A DNA stretch of 64,000 nt from contig KV423921.1 in assembly GCA_001632435.1 (NCBI GenBank), positions 190,460-254,459 on the forward strand, given 5' to 3'. Of this stretch, positions 32,205-44,892 are shown piece by piece. The DNA comes from Calocera cornea HHB12733 (taxonomy: Eukaryota; Basidiomycota; Dacrymycetes; Dacrymycetales; Dacrymycetaceae). Within the stretch, counting starts at the first letter, position 1; each line of letters starts with the position of its first letter. A program made the position numbers and the translations under genes. The notes beneath the pieces are model-generated. The model was given only the letters and a program-made list of their open reading frames with translations. It did not search any database and was not told the DNA's origin.

Positions 32205-35200
32205 ATGGTGTCAACCCGTAAGGCGCAGCCAACGACCCACAAGCTCCATTTTCATGAGAAGCTGGTCGGAAAGGGCCTTTCTACTGATGCCTTGCAAAGA
32301 AAGCTGAAGGTATGCTGCTGTCGTGGTTGTCGTCGGACACGCCAGCTGACGATGTCTCCATTCAGTCACTGCATACGGAGCTTGCCGACATCGATCAAGA
32401 CAATGTCGACACCAACTCGCTCGCTTCCGTTCGCAAGGAGCTTATATCGACATCGATTCTCCTCCATAAAGATAAGGGTGTAAAGGCGTATGCGGCGTGC
32501 TGTCTCGCAGACTTGCTACGGCTGTATGCACCGGACGCCCCGTACACAGCAACAGAGCTGAAGGTAGCATGTTCAGCTGCACAACGCCGCATACTCTGAA
32601 CCTTTGTGCAGGATATCTTCCAATTCTTCTCCCGGCAACTTCATGCTGGCCTGAAAGCACCAAGCGGTCCACATTTCACCGAATATTATTATCTCTTGGA
32701 GTCTCTTTCGAACGTCAAGAGCATAGTGCTCGTCTGCGATCTACCACAAGCAGAAGAGCTAATGTCTGAGATATTCCGCAATTTCTTCGATTTGGCGAAG
32801 TACGTTCTCTCGTAATCTGGAAGGAACGCTCAATAATCTCTTTGTCTAGTCAAGACATGCCGAGCAATGTACACACGTTCATGGGTGACATCCTCGTGGC
32901 CCTTGTGGACGAATGTAACACTATTCCTCAAGATGTACTCGAGGTGCTACTATCTCAATTCCTGTCCAAGACCGTATGTGATACTGTTGTTTCGTCCGAT
33001 GCGACCCAAGCTGAATATCGTCGGAAGGACCCGGGCGATGGAGGGCTCCGGCTGGCCATTGCAGTGTGTAACGAGGGAGCGGAAAAGCTGCAGCGATACG
33101 TGTCACAGGTGTGTGGAACTTTGCTGCAGAAGACGATTGGCACATGGATTGACACGCTTTGCTGCAGTACTTCACAGACATCATTTTGCAACACAGTAGA
33201 GGAGAGGATCTGGAGGATTTGCGAGCTGCGCATAGCTTGATCAAGGAACTGAACCGCGATTGCCCAACGCTCCTGCTGAATGTAGTCCCCCAGCTAGAAG
33301 AAGAGCTCCGAGTTGACGAACTGGACATCAGGCTGATGGCAACAGAAACGCTTGGCACTATGTTCGGGGAAAAGATGAGTCTGGGTAGTGGCGAACTAGC
33401 AAAGAAGTACCCGTCCACTTGGCGAACCTGGCTCCTCCGACAAAACGATAAGGCGGTTGCGGTACGGGTAACGTTGCTCGACTCAATATCCAGCTTGCTT
33501 CTGAATCACCCAGAGCAACGGGTTGAGGCGGAAGGTGCTTTTCTTCCGTTTGTATTTAAAACTTGGTCACTGATCGACCGCCCAGACATCCTGCGACGTA
33601 AACTGCTCGATCCTGACGAAAAGGTCCGCGTTGCGGCCTGCAAGGTCTGCTCGCGCCTCGACTACGAAATAGTATTGCAGCACATCAGCGTCGATACGCT
33701 GAAGGTCATTGGTGGTCGAACATTAGACAAGAAGGTGGGAGTCATCTCGAAGGTTCAATGAAATGTGCTTACTGTGTTAAGGCGGTTGTTCGGCAAGAGG
33801 CGGCTGTTTGCCTGGCTAAGCTCTACAGATCAGCCTATGCCCACCTGTAAGATGTTTAGACCACATTGTTACGACTATTCTCCTCAAATCATGCAGGGAA
33901 CTCCTCGATGGGGCAAGCATATCACACATCTCTTGGATCCCAAACGATCTGCTCCACGCCCTTGCACAGCCTAATCCGGAAATCAGGTATGTAATTCAAG
34001 AACAAGCGGTGCATTTCTTCTAGACAACCAACAGGGCTCTCGTCGAGAACACCTTCTGCAACTATATTCTACCATTGCCGGCTGATAAGGACGAAGAGCC
34101 CAATTGGACGCAGCATTTGACTGTGCTTTTGCAATTCATAGATGAGAAAGGACTTGCGGGCTTATGTACACTGGCTGGGTTGCAACCTGGGTAAGCGTAT
34201 ACAACGAGATGAATGGCGATTTTCTGACCTCGGCGCAGGAGGACGAATCTACTTAATTCATATGTCACTAGCTGCGAAGATAACAATGTAGGTGATTCGT
34301 TCATTTGCGGAGGATCGCAACTTACATCCTACAGGGAGGCGTCATCGACGAGCACGAAGAGGAGGTGGTGCAAAAGCTCCGGAGTATCATCCAGCGTCTC
34401 GCCGGTACGTTCTGCATCATATCATGAAATCCGCGAGCTAGACTTCACCTGCCAGCCAATTTCCCTGACCCAACCAAAACAAGTGATGATCTTTGGTCAT
34501 TCGCTAAGCTGAATGACAAACGAACTTACAAGTTGCTGCGATCCTGCATTGATGCGCAGGCTGATATCAAGACACTCGCTAAGAGCAAGGTTAGTTACAC
34601 ACCGAATTTTCGCCCCGTTACTGGTCCTGATGTGCGTTTAGGCAGACTTTTTTCAAAGACTAGAAAACAATGCCTCATCGATCGTTCCAACTTTTCGTAC
34701 GGTCTGGCAGAAATTTGCTCCATGGGTTGTCAACGTCACCTCTATTCCTGCACTGGTCAAGACGCTTCAGCGTTCCGATAATGGTCTTGTTCGCAAGCAT
34801 ACTAGCATGTTACTGTCGAAAGTGTCGAAGTTCAACCCCGCGTTACTCAAGCCTCATGTCGGTGAGCTAGCCAAAGCTCTCGCCGGAGAAGCCAGCGAGG
34901 CGCTCGCGGAGGTCTCCCTGCAGGCGCTCTCATCAGTATTTGTCGATGATCCTGCCTTGGCGCCTTCGGACAGGTGAAGGGCTACTCACAACCACGCTCA
35001 GTATGCTGATTAGAGTGTACAGACGTCTGGCAGACAAGGCCGTTCGATGCGCCGAAGGATCGCATCCAAAGCCCGCGAAGTTCGCCGCTCGTCTGTTGGC
35101 TCATTCCCGAAACAAAGCGCAACTCACTACCAACTTGGCTAAAGTACGTATGTGAACGCGGTCTTTTCGTCATCCGTCTGATGTTCAGCAGTCACTCGCA

Positions 35201-37083
35201 ACGAAGCTGGGCACCGCCAGTCCCGAGCAGCTGGTCGGTCATTTATCGGCACTCGCAGAGCTGGCCAAGTCTGCACCAGACGCGTTTGAGTCGTGCAGCG
35301 ACATCACTATGCAATTCATTCTAAAGAAGCTGTTTATGAGGGACGATCGTGTTGTCAGGGTACGTATACCATGGTCATGAGATGGATGGCGCTCACAGTT
35401 GTTCGGCCTTAGAATGAAGAGGAATGGGCCGATGATCCCGACGTCCCCCTCGGGACCTTGGCCAAGGAGTATGCCATCCGCATATGCACCAATCGCTGCT
35501 TGTCGCATGCATCTGGCGACCAAGCGTCAGATATTGCCAAGCCAGTGATCAACCTGCTCTACAATATTCTGGAAACAGGCGGCATGCCATTCCAGAACGT
35601 GAAGCAAAGGTTTGCCCCTGCCAGGTCGGCAGAAGAAATGTTCTGATCAGCTATCAGTCTTGTTGACAAGTCCCGAATGCGAGCTCAGGCTGCCGCCTCG
35701 CTGCTGAAGCTTGCACGAAGTTCCGTGTACGATAAAGTGATCGGGCAGCAGCTGCTCACCTTAGCGCTCACTGCGCAGGTACGTTCATCATGAGACAACT
35801 ATCGTACATGTGCTGAGCTCTTGCAGGACATGTGTTTCGGAGTTCGCTTGTATTTCATCAACAAGATGATCAAGTACGGCTCTCGCATGCAAATTCCACC
35901 TCGGTACAACGTCATTCCCTTTCTAACTGTGCACGATCCCGAAAGTGAACCACGTGAAAAGGTTCGAGCACTGTTCTTCAGCAGTGCACGGTCATTCTGA
36001 CAGTTCTCCACCAGGCCCGGTCTTATGTCCTCACTTGCATGCGGCGGCTCCCTCGCAGTAAGGAACGCTGTTCTATTATGTCCTCAGACTCTCATACCGG
36101 ATTCGCAGATGCCAAAGTCGCATGTTTTGACATGATTTTCCCTCGTCTTCTCCATCTGTTGGCGCATCACCCGGATTTCTCGACTTCTGTGGATGATCTG
36201 AGTGAAATGGCCAAGTTCGTTTTCAGTTCTCAGCCATACCATCAGTTGACTAAGCAGACCAGATATGTTCGTTTTTACATCGATCTTGTGTGCACGGCGG
36301 AGAATCTACCCTTGCTGTGGCATCTGGCCGGAAGGTTAAAGACGGTCGAAGATACTGAAGCTTCATTTTCAAAGGTTAGTGGCTCAAATCCCACTAAAAT
36401 GGTCAATGGGCATCTGACACACGTGCTCTTCCAGAATGTGTACATGATGAGCGAACTTGCGCAGCATCTACTGAAAAGACTCGCGGCAACGCACAACTGG
36501 AGTATCTCTAATTACCCTGCGAAAGTGGAACTGCCAGGAGATGTCTTCGTTCGCTTTCGAGATTCTTCAAAAGCCAGTGCCGTCCAGCACAAGGTGTATC
36601 TGCCAGATGACATACTGGTGCAGCTCCAGAGCGAAGCGTCCCGACCGACGAAAACGGTTCCTGTGAAACGAAGACGGTTACTGGCGTCCGATAAGGAGAA
36701 TATACCCAGTGAACGAACGTGAGTAGCTCGATGCCGATCCGCCTGATGGTTGTTTACTGATGCGGCATGCAGTCCTGCGCGATCGAGAAAGCGGCAAAGA
36801 AGACCCAAGACAGATATTGACGAAGAGTCCAGCGAGGGCACCGCACTTTCGGATGTGGATGAGAATAATGACGGTGAAGAGGCGATGAACTCACCAGACA
36901 TGGAAGGAGAGAATGACGACTCGGACTTGACGAGCCTGGAGGAAGGTGATTCAGAACAACTAGGGAGAGGTGCACGTGGCAAGGTAGGCGTTTCATTGTC
37001 TCTTTTCCGCTGAACTGAGATCGTCCCAGGCGAAGGCCAAAGCGGCTAAACGGGTGAGGAAATCCAAGGGCCGGCGAGGGTAA
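32205..37083 (+). CDS. PDS5: Sister chromatid cohesion protein PDS5
   Basis: PDS5 binds cohesin (SCC1/SMC3) and controls both its maintenance and its release by WAPL. The start MVSTRKAQPTTHKLHFHEKL then LSTDALQRKLKSLHTELADI is spliced over an intron at about 32310-32365. HEAT-repeat hallmarks follow: VKAYAACCLADLLRLYAPDA, YTATELKDIFQFFSRQLHAG, HFTEYYYLLESLSNVKSIVL, ELMSEIFRNFFDLASQDMPS, DILVALVDECNTIPQDVLEV, then LSQFLSKT, NRDCPTLLLNVVPQLEEELR, RLMATETLGTMFGEK, LLDPDEKVRVAACKVCSRLD. Toward the C-terminus: DMCFGVRLYFINKMIKYGSR, FVFSSQPYHQLTKQTRYVRF and YIDLVCTAENLPLLWHLAGR. The tail is basic/acidic and disordered (SRKRQRRPKTDIDEESSEGT, RGKAKAKAAKRVRKSKGRRG) ending at the TAA at 37081-37083. 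Roughly 1,200 residues over some 15 exons, the usual length of the family. Confidence 0.93.
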
Positions 37084-38399
37084 GGTTGTTGCAGGGCCTG
37101 GATTTTCGATTTCTCCTTTACGTATCTGGCAAATGTACGAGCTATGGATGTGTACTTACTGTAATGAAGACAGAAAAGGTCGTCATATCTACCAGCGGCT
37201 AGGGCTGCCGCCCAGGTGCCTGGCTGTGCGCATATGAGTGACCCTGTCACGCTATGGTCCGCAATACGTAAAAAGCATCTTGAATTGCTTGGCCTCCTCT
37301 CTCTTTGGTTAGCGAAGTGATGATGGCTAGGGCTTTTGCCCCTCCAGTATTTGTCAACAGGCTGCACAACCGTTGCTTCGCAAGGGGTTTTGGGTCTAGA
37401 GGCCGCACCTTGCTAGTCACCAGAGCGCATAGCTCTCAAATACACCTCGGCTTATTCCCGTGTCCATCTTGAAAGGACTTGTTGTTGCTGGTCATTTTCG
37501 CTTCCACTCGGGCCAACTTTTTCCGCCGCTGTCACCGCTGCTTCCGACTGTTCTTGTTCTGCGCCCCCACTTGCTTCCGCTGGATTTGTCCCCCTGAAAA
37601 CATTGCTTCCGTTTTGGGCAATTTGCTTGGGCTCTGAGATTTACTTCCGCCGATACATTTTCTTCCTCTATGAGGATTGTTCCCCTGCCAGACTTACCTC
37701 TGCTGCTATGGTTCCTGCTGTGGCATTTGCTTCCTCCTGCACATCCGCGTCCCAGTACAGTTTGCCTCCGGGTTGTGAGCAGCTTCCTCTGGGTGCGAGT
37801 TGCTTCGGTACAGGAAGTTTGCCTCCCTGCCTCATCTGCTTCCCTTAAACAATTTCCGGCATGACACAAGCTGCTTCAGCTTTTCAAAATTGCCTCTGCT
37901 TCTGGGTTGCTCTTACTCTGGGAGTGGAATCTGTTTCTGGCCCTTGCCTCCGTTCTCGGTCTCCTCAGTGCAGAGTGCAGAACAAACTGTCCGCGTCCAC
38001 TTACTATTTGATTCCGTTTGTCTTCTTTACTTCCGCTGGAAAGATTTACTTCCATTTAGTGCACTTGCTGTGTCTACTTCCGCTGGTCTACTTCCGTCTG
38101 CCTCTTCCACTTCCGCTATAAAGGTCCGTTTTCGCGGATTGCAGAGCGATTGTCAGAAAACTCCGGAGTCCTCTGGCAGAATGTCCTGCGGGCCGCTGAG
38201 GGCAGGGAAGGTGTGCCACACCTCTTCAGAAATAAAGGGTAGAGCTCGTTGACGTGAGGCGGCCTAATAAGTATCAAAGGGCCCCTAGCAGGGCGCAAAC
38301 CCTGCCAGGCTGTCCGCGAGTGTGCCTCCATATTGCGGTGTCGCGCACCCTAACTTATAAATGCCCACCTGGCTGTCAGGGGAACTGTGAATGCAAACA
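37084..38399. repeat. GCTTCCG-word element, copy 4, and remaining spacer
   Basis: The element starts at about 37355, with CGCAAGGGGTTTTGGGTCTA (37380-37399) matching copy 3 and a left edge AATACACCTCGGCTTATTCC then GTGTCCATCTTG (about 37440-37473). The core 37490-38120 carries many variants of the word (TTCCGCTG, GCTTCCGTT, ACTTCCGCC, GCCTCCGG, ACTTCCGCTGG, ACTTCCGTC, ACTTCCGCT), all in plus orientation and more diverged than copy 1. 37084-37354 and 38121-38399 show no gene; the latter includes the promoter of the downstream dehydrogenase. Confidence 0.6.
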
Positions 38400-39460
38400 A
38401 TGACTGAAGTTGCAGACCTTACGCCTAACCTGCCGGTTGCGCAGCTGTTCAGCTTGAAGGGGCAGGTCGCGCTCGTTACTGGAGGCACGCGCGGTACGCT
38501 GTCTCATTCATTCCCTTTGAGATACTATCACACAAGAGGTTAATCGTTTCGCGGCAGGGATTGGCGAGGCGTGCGCCCTGGCGCTCGCACAGGCCGGGGC
38601 GGACATCTGCTTGGCGCAGCGCGATCCCACGCGGACATCGGTGCGGGACTCGATCCGCCTGCTCGGCGTGCGGTGCGAGATTGTGCCCTGCGATCTCGCT
38701 GACCTGGAGGCCGTGAAGACCTTGTTTGACAGGGCGCTGGCGGTGATGGGCGGGGAGATCCATGTTCTGTTTAATTGTGGGGGGATGCAGCATCGCGCGC
38801 CGGCCACGGAGTTCCCAGAGGAGAAGTGGGATGAGGTGCGCATTGCCTTTCCCCCACCCCAGCTCGACGCAGAGCAGGGTGCGCTGATCCGGGGATGGGG
38901 CGAGCGCAGGTGATAAATGTCAACCTCAAAGCACTCTTCCTCCTTTCCCAGGCGGCAGGGCGGCACATGGTCCCCCTACGGCGTGGCAAGATCATCAATA
39001 TCGCCTCCCTCACAACGTTCATCGGCGGAGTCAACATCCCCGCCTACGCGTCGTCCAAGGGCGCCGTTGGACAGCTCACGAAGGCCCTCAGCAACGAGTG
39101 GGCAAAGCATAATGTGCAGGTCAATGCCATTGCTCCGGGGTACATCGCTACGGATATGTATGCGCCGTTCCTCTATTACCTACAGTACCATTCAGCGCAG
39201 GTCTGACTGAGGCGATACGACAGCAACGCCGACCTGCGTGCGGACAGCACACAGTATCGCCAGCTAACGGAGCGCATCCCGGCCGGTAGATGGGGCTTCC
39301 CGGCCGACTTTGCCGGCCCGACGGTGTTCCTCGCGAGCGCGGCGAGCCAGTATGTGTCTGGCGAGGTGATGGTTGTCGATGGGGTGAGCTATCACTTCCA
39401 TGGTTTGCTAGAGCCTTGCGGCTTACGGCGTTTCTTACCAAGGGATTCTTGGGACGCTGA
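38400..39460 (+). CDS. Short-chain dehydrogenase/reductase, 2-deoxy-D-gluconate 3-dehydrogenase type
   Basis: This classical SDR oxidoreductase is most like 2-deoxy-D-gluconate 3-dehydrogenase / KduD enzymes of sugar acid breakdown; the substrate is inferred from family resemblance only. Motifs: the cofactor loop [20 protein letters not shown] split by an intron at about 38495-38556, then [31 protein letters not shown] (NCG in place of NAG), [20 protein letters not shown], and the catalytic [13 protein letters not shown] and [20 protein letters not shown] with Ser, Tyr and Lys in place. The end has [43 protein letters not shown], an intron, and GFLGR with the stop at 39458-39460. Length (~265 residues) is normal. 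Confidence 0.85.
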
Positions 39461-39959
39461 GGTGAGCTGGTATGGGTGAGATGCTGGAGATTGCCGAGGG
39501 CGCGGTACGGAGAAATAGACTGTGTACTATGTGGCAAGCATGTCTTCGGTCTGTTCCCGCGCGCGCGAGTTCCGGCCCAGTCGGTCTTGCTGTCTCACCC
39601 TCCTAACTGTACATACACTTCGCTTGAGCGACCGACCTCGACCGACCTCCCCGCAAACGCGTTTCACCCCATCATCCATACTGTACTCTCGCGAACGCCT
39701 CCTTTGTCCGCACGGTCCCCTCTGCAAGCTTATCGCCGCCAATCGGCTGAGGTATACAAGAACAACACGAAAGTGGGCTTTACGCGGCCTTAGCGTTCTC
39801 GTCGGCAACCCTTGCCGCCCTGCTACCCTGCCGGCAGCCAGCATGCCTTAGATAAATACGTGATAGGCTCACCATGAGGCTCTTTGTCTCTTTTCATTGA
39901 CCCCCCCCCCCCGTGCCGGATTGTGCTCTCCCTGCGAAGTTGTCGATCCCTACATCTCG
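39461..39959. promoter_or_regulatory. Intergenic region upstream of the flavin monooxygenase
   Basis: 499 bases with no gene. A run of 12 C (39901-39912) lies about 50 bases upstream of the monooxygenase start; otherwise nothing distinctive. Confidence 0.4.
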
Positions 39960-42174
39960 ATGTCTACCAAGTTCATCCCTGTGCCGTTACCTATCCAGGA
40001 GGAACCGCTGGACGTCGTGACTCTCGATGCTAATGCGATCGCGGATGATTGGCTCTCCCAATTCTGCGGATCGCTCAAGACCAATTCCCAGGCAGAGCCT
40101 GCTGCCATATCGAGCGTCTTCGTGACGAACTGCGACCCGTTTTGGAAAGATCATCTGGCCCTGACCTGGGCTCAACGAACCGCACGCTCGGCTGCAAATA
40201 TCGACGAGCTGTTCGGAAAGGCCGTCAAGCTGCGTGAACCACAGGGCTTCCAGCTTATCTCCGCCACAGGCATGGCCATGAGTCCTCGCCTCGGCTGGAT
40301 CCAAGCTATGTTCACGTTCATTACGAACGTCGCTAAGTGCTCTGGCGTCGTAAAGCTGGTTCCCGAAGACGGCGCATGGAAGGCTTGGACCGTGCTCACC
40401 AAGATGGACGACATCATCGGGTATGAGCGCGACTTGGCTCGTTTGGATCTCCCTGATCAAGTGCCCGACACGCTTGCGGAGGTAGACGTGCTCATTCTTG
40501 GAGCAGGACAGGCAGGACGTGAGCACCGACTTTGTGATCCCGATACGCATGCTGACTGTGATCGCCAGTGCAAGTTGCCGCCAACCTCCGTGCCTTGGGA
40601 CTATCAACTGTGGTGGTAGAGCAAGGTGCCAGAGTGGGTGACCATTGGCGCGGCCGATATGAAGCACTTCGGCTGCACCTCTCCAAGTACTATAGTGAGC
40701 GGTGCCTCGTGATGCGCGGTTGGTGCTCACACCTCCGCAGGTCAGTTGGCTTATCGTCCATGGCCGGAGAACTTCCCGTACTATCCGAGCCTCCACGACA
40801 TCGCGGATGGCTTGGAAGATTACTCGAGAACTACCCATCTCAACATTCTCACTTCGTCCCGAGCAGTCCAGGCAGCATACTGCGAAGCGGCGCAGAAGTG
40901 GTCCGTTGACATCATGTCACACGACGGAACGCTCCGCACGGTCGAAGCGGGACAGTTGGTGTTTGCGACTGGCGTTAATGGCGCCATTCCTTCTGTGCCA
41001 TACATCCCCGGAAAGGACGGGTACAAGGGTACAGCTCTCCACTCGTCGGTCTACCGGGATGCGAGCGAATGGAAGGGCAAGCGCGCGGTTGTTATCGGGA
41101 CGGCCTCATCAGGTACATTCCAGAAAATATCGCTACATTGGCTCACCTGGGCTAGGTCATGACATTGCCCAAGACCTCTGCAACGCGGGAGCGGACGTTA
41201 CTATGATTCAGCGTAGTCCAAGTATGGTGGTTGCCATCGAGGACGTTCAAGCGTTGTACGGACGTAAGGCACTCGAGTCACCGCACTGCAGCACGTTCTA
41301 AGTCACAACCAGGAATATTCAAAGCGGACGGCCCACCACTCGAAATTGCAGATTTGATGTGGGAGTCGACACCCATTCCCATTAATCGGACATTCAGCAA
41401 GATGAATCTAGGGAGCGATGCCGTCCGGTGAGTGCGCCGAATGCTGGGCATCTGGTTACCCATCCCATCCCATCCTCATGCTCATGACAGAGCGAAACAC
41501 GAAGGGCTGAGAAAGGCCGGCTTCATGGTGGCAGAAACGGATCCGATGGATGCTGTCTACAATCGGGGTGGTGGGTTAGACGTTAAAAATGACGTTTGAG
41601 GGAAGCTGACAGTGGGCAGGTGGCCACTACCTTGATGTGGGAGCCTCGGCTCTGTGAGTTGAGTGGCCGGTACCCTCTTCCTGCCCTGACTATGCAATGC
41701 AGCATCATCGACGGCAAGATCAAGATGAAAGCCGGTATCCCGATCACGGCCTTCATCCCGGCCGGTTTGGCCTTCGAGGATGGCACATCCCTTGACGCGG
41801 ACCTAGTAGTTTTTGCAACAGGGTACAACCTGCAGAGCATGAGCCAGACCGCACGGCAGATTGTTGGCGAGGACATCGGGCACAAGCTGAAAGATGTTTG
41901 GGGGCTGGACACAGAGAGCCATTTGAGGGGAATGCATAGGAATAGTGGACGTAAGAACTCGTCTTGTTACTTGGCAAGATCTGATTCTAATGTTCTCGTA
42001 GATCCACGACTGTGGTACGCCGGTGGAGATCTGGGCATGTCCCGGTATTGTGAGTCATATATGCACACACCGATCCATGGGGCTGAGAGGAGAGAATCGG
42101 TAGATGCGAAGCTCCTCGCGCTGCAGGTCCTCGCCACAGAGAAAGGCCTCCTGACTAGTCGGCTCGAGGACTAG
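39960..42174 (+). CDS. Flavin-containing monooxygenase with N-terminal NTF2/SnoaL-like domain
   Basis: This is a class B flavoprotein monooxygenase (FMO / Baeyer-Villiger group) using FAD and NADPH. The first ~150 residues (MSTKFIPVPLPIQEEPLDVV, DDWLSQFCGSLKTN, DPFWKDHLALTWAQRT) look like the SnoaL/NTF2-like extension found on many fungal members. The FAD loop VDVLILGAGQAG is followed by an intron and LQVAANLRALGLSTVVVEQG, then GDHWRGRYEALRLHLSKY. The segment YIPGKDGYKGTALHSSVYRD resembles the FxGxxxHxxx fingerprint with Tyr first. The NADPH loop is KRAVVIGTASSG, then HDIAQDLCNAGADVTMIQRS. Near the end: DADLVVFATGYNLQSMSQTA, and LWYAGGDLGMSRY, KLLALQVLATEKGLL. At least eight introns. Its substrate cannot be told from sequence. 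Confidence 0.85.
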
Positions 42175-42268
42175 ATCCATATTGAAGTTCATCTCAGTAT
42201 CATCGGGATACACAACTATATCAAATAGGATAAACAGCGCTGACCACATCTTCCAAGGATGCATCTCG

Positions 42269-43464
42269 TCACAGGGCATTCCCCATGATCATGATCTTCG
42301 AGAACTCTTGTATACCAACCGTTTTGTCGGTCGCGCTAGTGAACATCTCAAGCATCTCGTCGATCTGCTCATTTCATCAACATTGTGCAGCAGCACCTCG
42401 CCATCCAGACGTACCTCGGCACTCGATATCTTCTCATTGAGCATCTTGGCTACCCGTGCTAGGTCGGCTGCCCCTATGCGCCTCGTAACCGTCGGCGGGG
42501 CCGCCCTCTCCTTGCCCTTGCCCCTCTCATCTGCATTTCCACTGCCCACCCCCTTCCCACCCGCCTCCTCAAAGAACAGTGCAAAAGCCTCCCTCACCTC
42601 CCCCCTCTTCTTCCCCGACAGATCCGCATATGTCAGTTCGCTTAACTCGGCCTCCGTCTCCCTCGCTCTGCCCTTGCCCTTGGAGGCACGCTTGCTGCTG
42701 GGAGTGCGCTGCGCTTCGGCGTAGTCGGCGTCGGCGTCGGCGTCCAAGTCTGAGACGGGGGAGGGAGATGGCTGCCAAGCGTCCTCCTCGTCTTCCGTCA
42801 GAGAGCTCTCGAGATCGTCGGGGTCGAACCCCCCTGCTTCCTCGCCCGCCTCACCCTCGTCACCGCCCTCCCCATCCTGTCGCCCTGCATCCTCAGCCTC
42901 ACCCGCCGCGCACTCCCTCCCCCCAACCAAAACTGCACAAACAGCCCTCCAGTCCTCCCTACTCACTCCGTGTTCCCCGCCCTCGCTGCCCCCCCAGCCA
43001 GTGGCGGCCTCCCGGAACGTAGCAAGCACGACGTCATCGTCCGGCTGCAGGCGAAGGAGTTTGAGAGCGCGGGGGATGAGCGAGAGGGGGATATGTGTCG
43101 CCTCTGGATGTGCTGGTACCGGAGAGGATGGGAGGAACCCACCTGCTTGGTCGATGGTCAGGAAGCCACCGGCAGAGATGGGCTCGTCTGGCAGGAAGCC
43201 GCCTGCTGAGGGGCCGTCCTCAGCGCCTTCCATGTCCACCATGAACCCTCCACCTGTCTCCTCCCCCGCTGGAGGCATGCGGTTGAGCTTCCTGCGTTTC
43301 CTCTGCCTGGCCGAGCCATCGTCGTCTCGTGAACTAGAGGCGGAGGCGGCCGCTACACGGTCGAAGGCAGCGTCGATCTCGTCCCTGAGGTGTTGGGGTA
43401 GGGCTGCGAGGTCGTCGGGAGGAAGTTCTTCCATGTCGCCATCGTCGTACTCATCGTCGTCCAT
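42269..43464 (-). CDS. Conserved hypothetical acidic protein with C-terminal EF-hand-like domain
   Basis: I do not recognise a named family. The start MDDDEYDDGDMEELPPDDLA (an in-frame ATG at 43485 adds 7 residues) is followed by a basic patch RQRKRRKLNRMPP, suggestive of nuclear import, and four GGFL or GGFM repeats around residues 75-115. Two helical segments look calmodulin-like: LSLIPRALKLLRLQPDDDVV in the middle, and LTYADLSGKKRGEVREAFAL near residue 300. The last exon follows a 47-nt intron (donor gtacgt) and reads QIDEMLEMFTSATDKTVGIQ then EFSKIMIMGNAL, which looks like a degenerate EF-hand half, stop at 42269. No canonical Ca-binding loop with all acidic ligands is seen, so any calcium binding is doubtful. 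Convergent with the monooxygenase (94 bases). Confidence 0.65.
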
Positions 43465-43566
43465 GTCTATGGAATGCAGCTGCAAGTGCAGATGAGGGCC
43501 TATTGTGGGTGGCTAGGTGAGGTACATAATTCGCGAGTCACCCAAACGGGTTGCGTTCGGGTGCGC

Positions 43567-43615
43567 GTGTCTCAGAACCGGCGGACGCTATTGCGTTCTT
43601 CCGGGAGTATCCCCG
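43567..43615. repeat. Left imperfect direct repeat of element copy 5
   Basis: This 49-base segment shares GTGTCT, GGCGGACGCT, TTGCG, TTCTTCCG and ATCCCCG, in that order and spacing, with 44625-44674. By eye roughly four in five positions agree. Confidence 0.85.
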
Positions 43616-44624
43616 GGTAGCTATTGGTGGTCCAGCCCAAGGTTGCATCTCACCACAGACATCCGGACGGGACAGACGGTATGGGAGCGGCTACGGATGT
43701 CAGCAGCTGACGTCGGGGCATTCTGCTGGAGGAGTTTGAGTTTCGTGACAATCCCTCTACGACAGAGCGGATGAGCTTACACATATACCTCCGTTTACTC
43801 CCACGTCCATCTGGGGAATTGCTTCCGTTTCAAGGGTGTTCTTGTTCCTGCTTTTAGTCCTTTTGCTTCCGCTACCGATTTGCTCTAAAAGAATGAGTTG
43901 CTTCCCTGTTTGAGTTTACTTCCGCTTTAGAATCTGCTTCCGCGCTTCAGGTTTGCTTGGGCGCAGAAGGTCTGCTTCCGCTTGACGATGGGTAGTCTAC
44001 TTCCGCCGGGTCTTTGTTCCTGCAGCTGGTTTCTCTGGTTCGGGGGTTTGCTTCCGAGTCTTGGGTTTGTTTCCGTGAAAAGCGTTGCTCCCGCTACTTA
44101 ATTTGCTTCCTCTTTGAATCTACTTGGGATTGATTTCATGGCTTCCGATCGGCAGTTTGCCTCCGATTGACACTTTACTTCCGGTTAATGGCTTGGGACC
44201 GGTTAGTAGGTTGCCTCCGGCCAGAAGTTTGTTTCCGCTGTGTCTGCTTCCGCTCAGTCCTTTATTTCTGCTTGTGGTTTGTTTCCGTCTCATAGAATAC
44301 TTCCATGTGCTGCCTTGGCTCCTTCACATAGGAAAGCGCTCCGCGTACAGGGACCTTGCAAAAGGTTCCGAAACGGATGCAGAAATGCAACGTCCATTTG
44401 TGACCCTCAGACCTGGAACTAACTTATAAGGTCCCACGAATTGCGCAGAACGAGTGTCACGAAACTCGCCAGTCCTCCGATTGCGGGCCACGTGAACCAG
44501 GTGCTCTTCTATGCCAGTAGCAAAAATACGCCAGTAATTTGAATTCTATGCAACTGCTACAGTAGCGGATCACATATATGGATGTGCCTGCATTAGCGCA
44601 GAACGGTGGGTTGAAGTAGCCCGT

Positions 44625-44674
44625 GTGTCTAAGAATAGGCGGACGCTGTTGCGATTCTTCCGAGAAGATCCCCG
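44625..44674. repeat. Right imperfect direct repeat of element copy 5
   Basis: Partner of 43567-43615, one base longer because of a single inserted A before TTCTTCCG. Same orientation, about 1.06 kb apart. Confidence 0.85.
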
Positions 44675-44892
44675 AACCGACCGCTGAGCAACGAGGTCGT
44701 GTCAGTGTCAGGCCGTGACCTTTTCTCTCGTAGCGCTCCATACACCGCGCAACCACCTTCTTACCCACTTCAACGTCGGCCCTTTGTGCCAATTGGTGCT
44801 TAGATTACTGTACGTCGGGGTCTGCATGCTCCCATCTCGAGCACCATCTAACTGCGTTCTTGCAGTCGCATACCCTGCCCACGTTCCTTAAG

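Larger units (their letters stand above)
43540..44690. repeat. GCTTCCG-word element, copy 5, flanked by direct repeats
   Basis: The core 43810-44310 holds numerous GCTTCCG variants, nearly all in plus orientation (examples near 43817, 43867, 43919, 43938, 43976, 44002, 44051, 44242). The left edge ATATACCTCCGTTTACTCCC then GTCCATCTGG (43783-43816) matches copies 1, 3 and 4. The right edge TGTCACGAAACTC (near 44455) matches copy 1. Imperfect direct repeats at 43567-43615 and 44625-44674 bracket the whole unit. No gene lies between 43465 and 44892. Confidence 0.7.

Noticed and set aside
42579..43495. Plus-strand Ser/Pro/Arg-rich frames opposite the acidic EF-hand-like gene
   Set aside because: They mirror the acidic minus-strand coding sequence; the minus strand has the intron with consensus splice sites and a sensible C-terminus.
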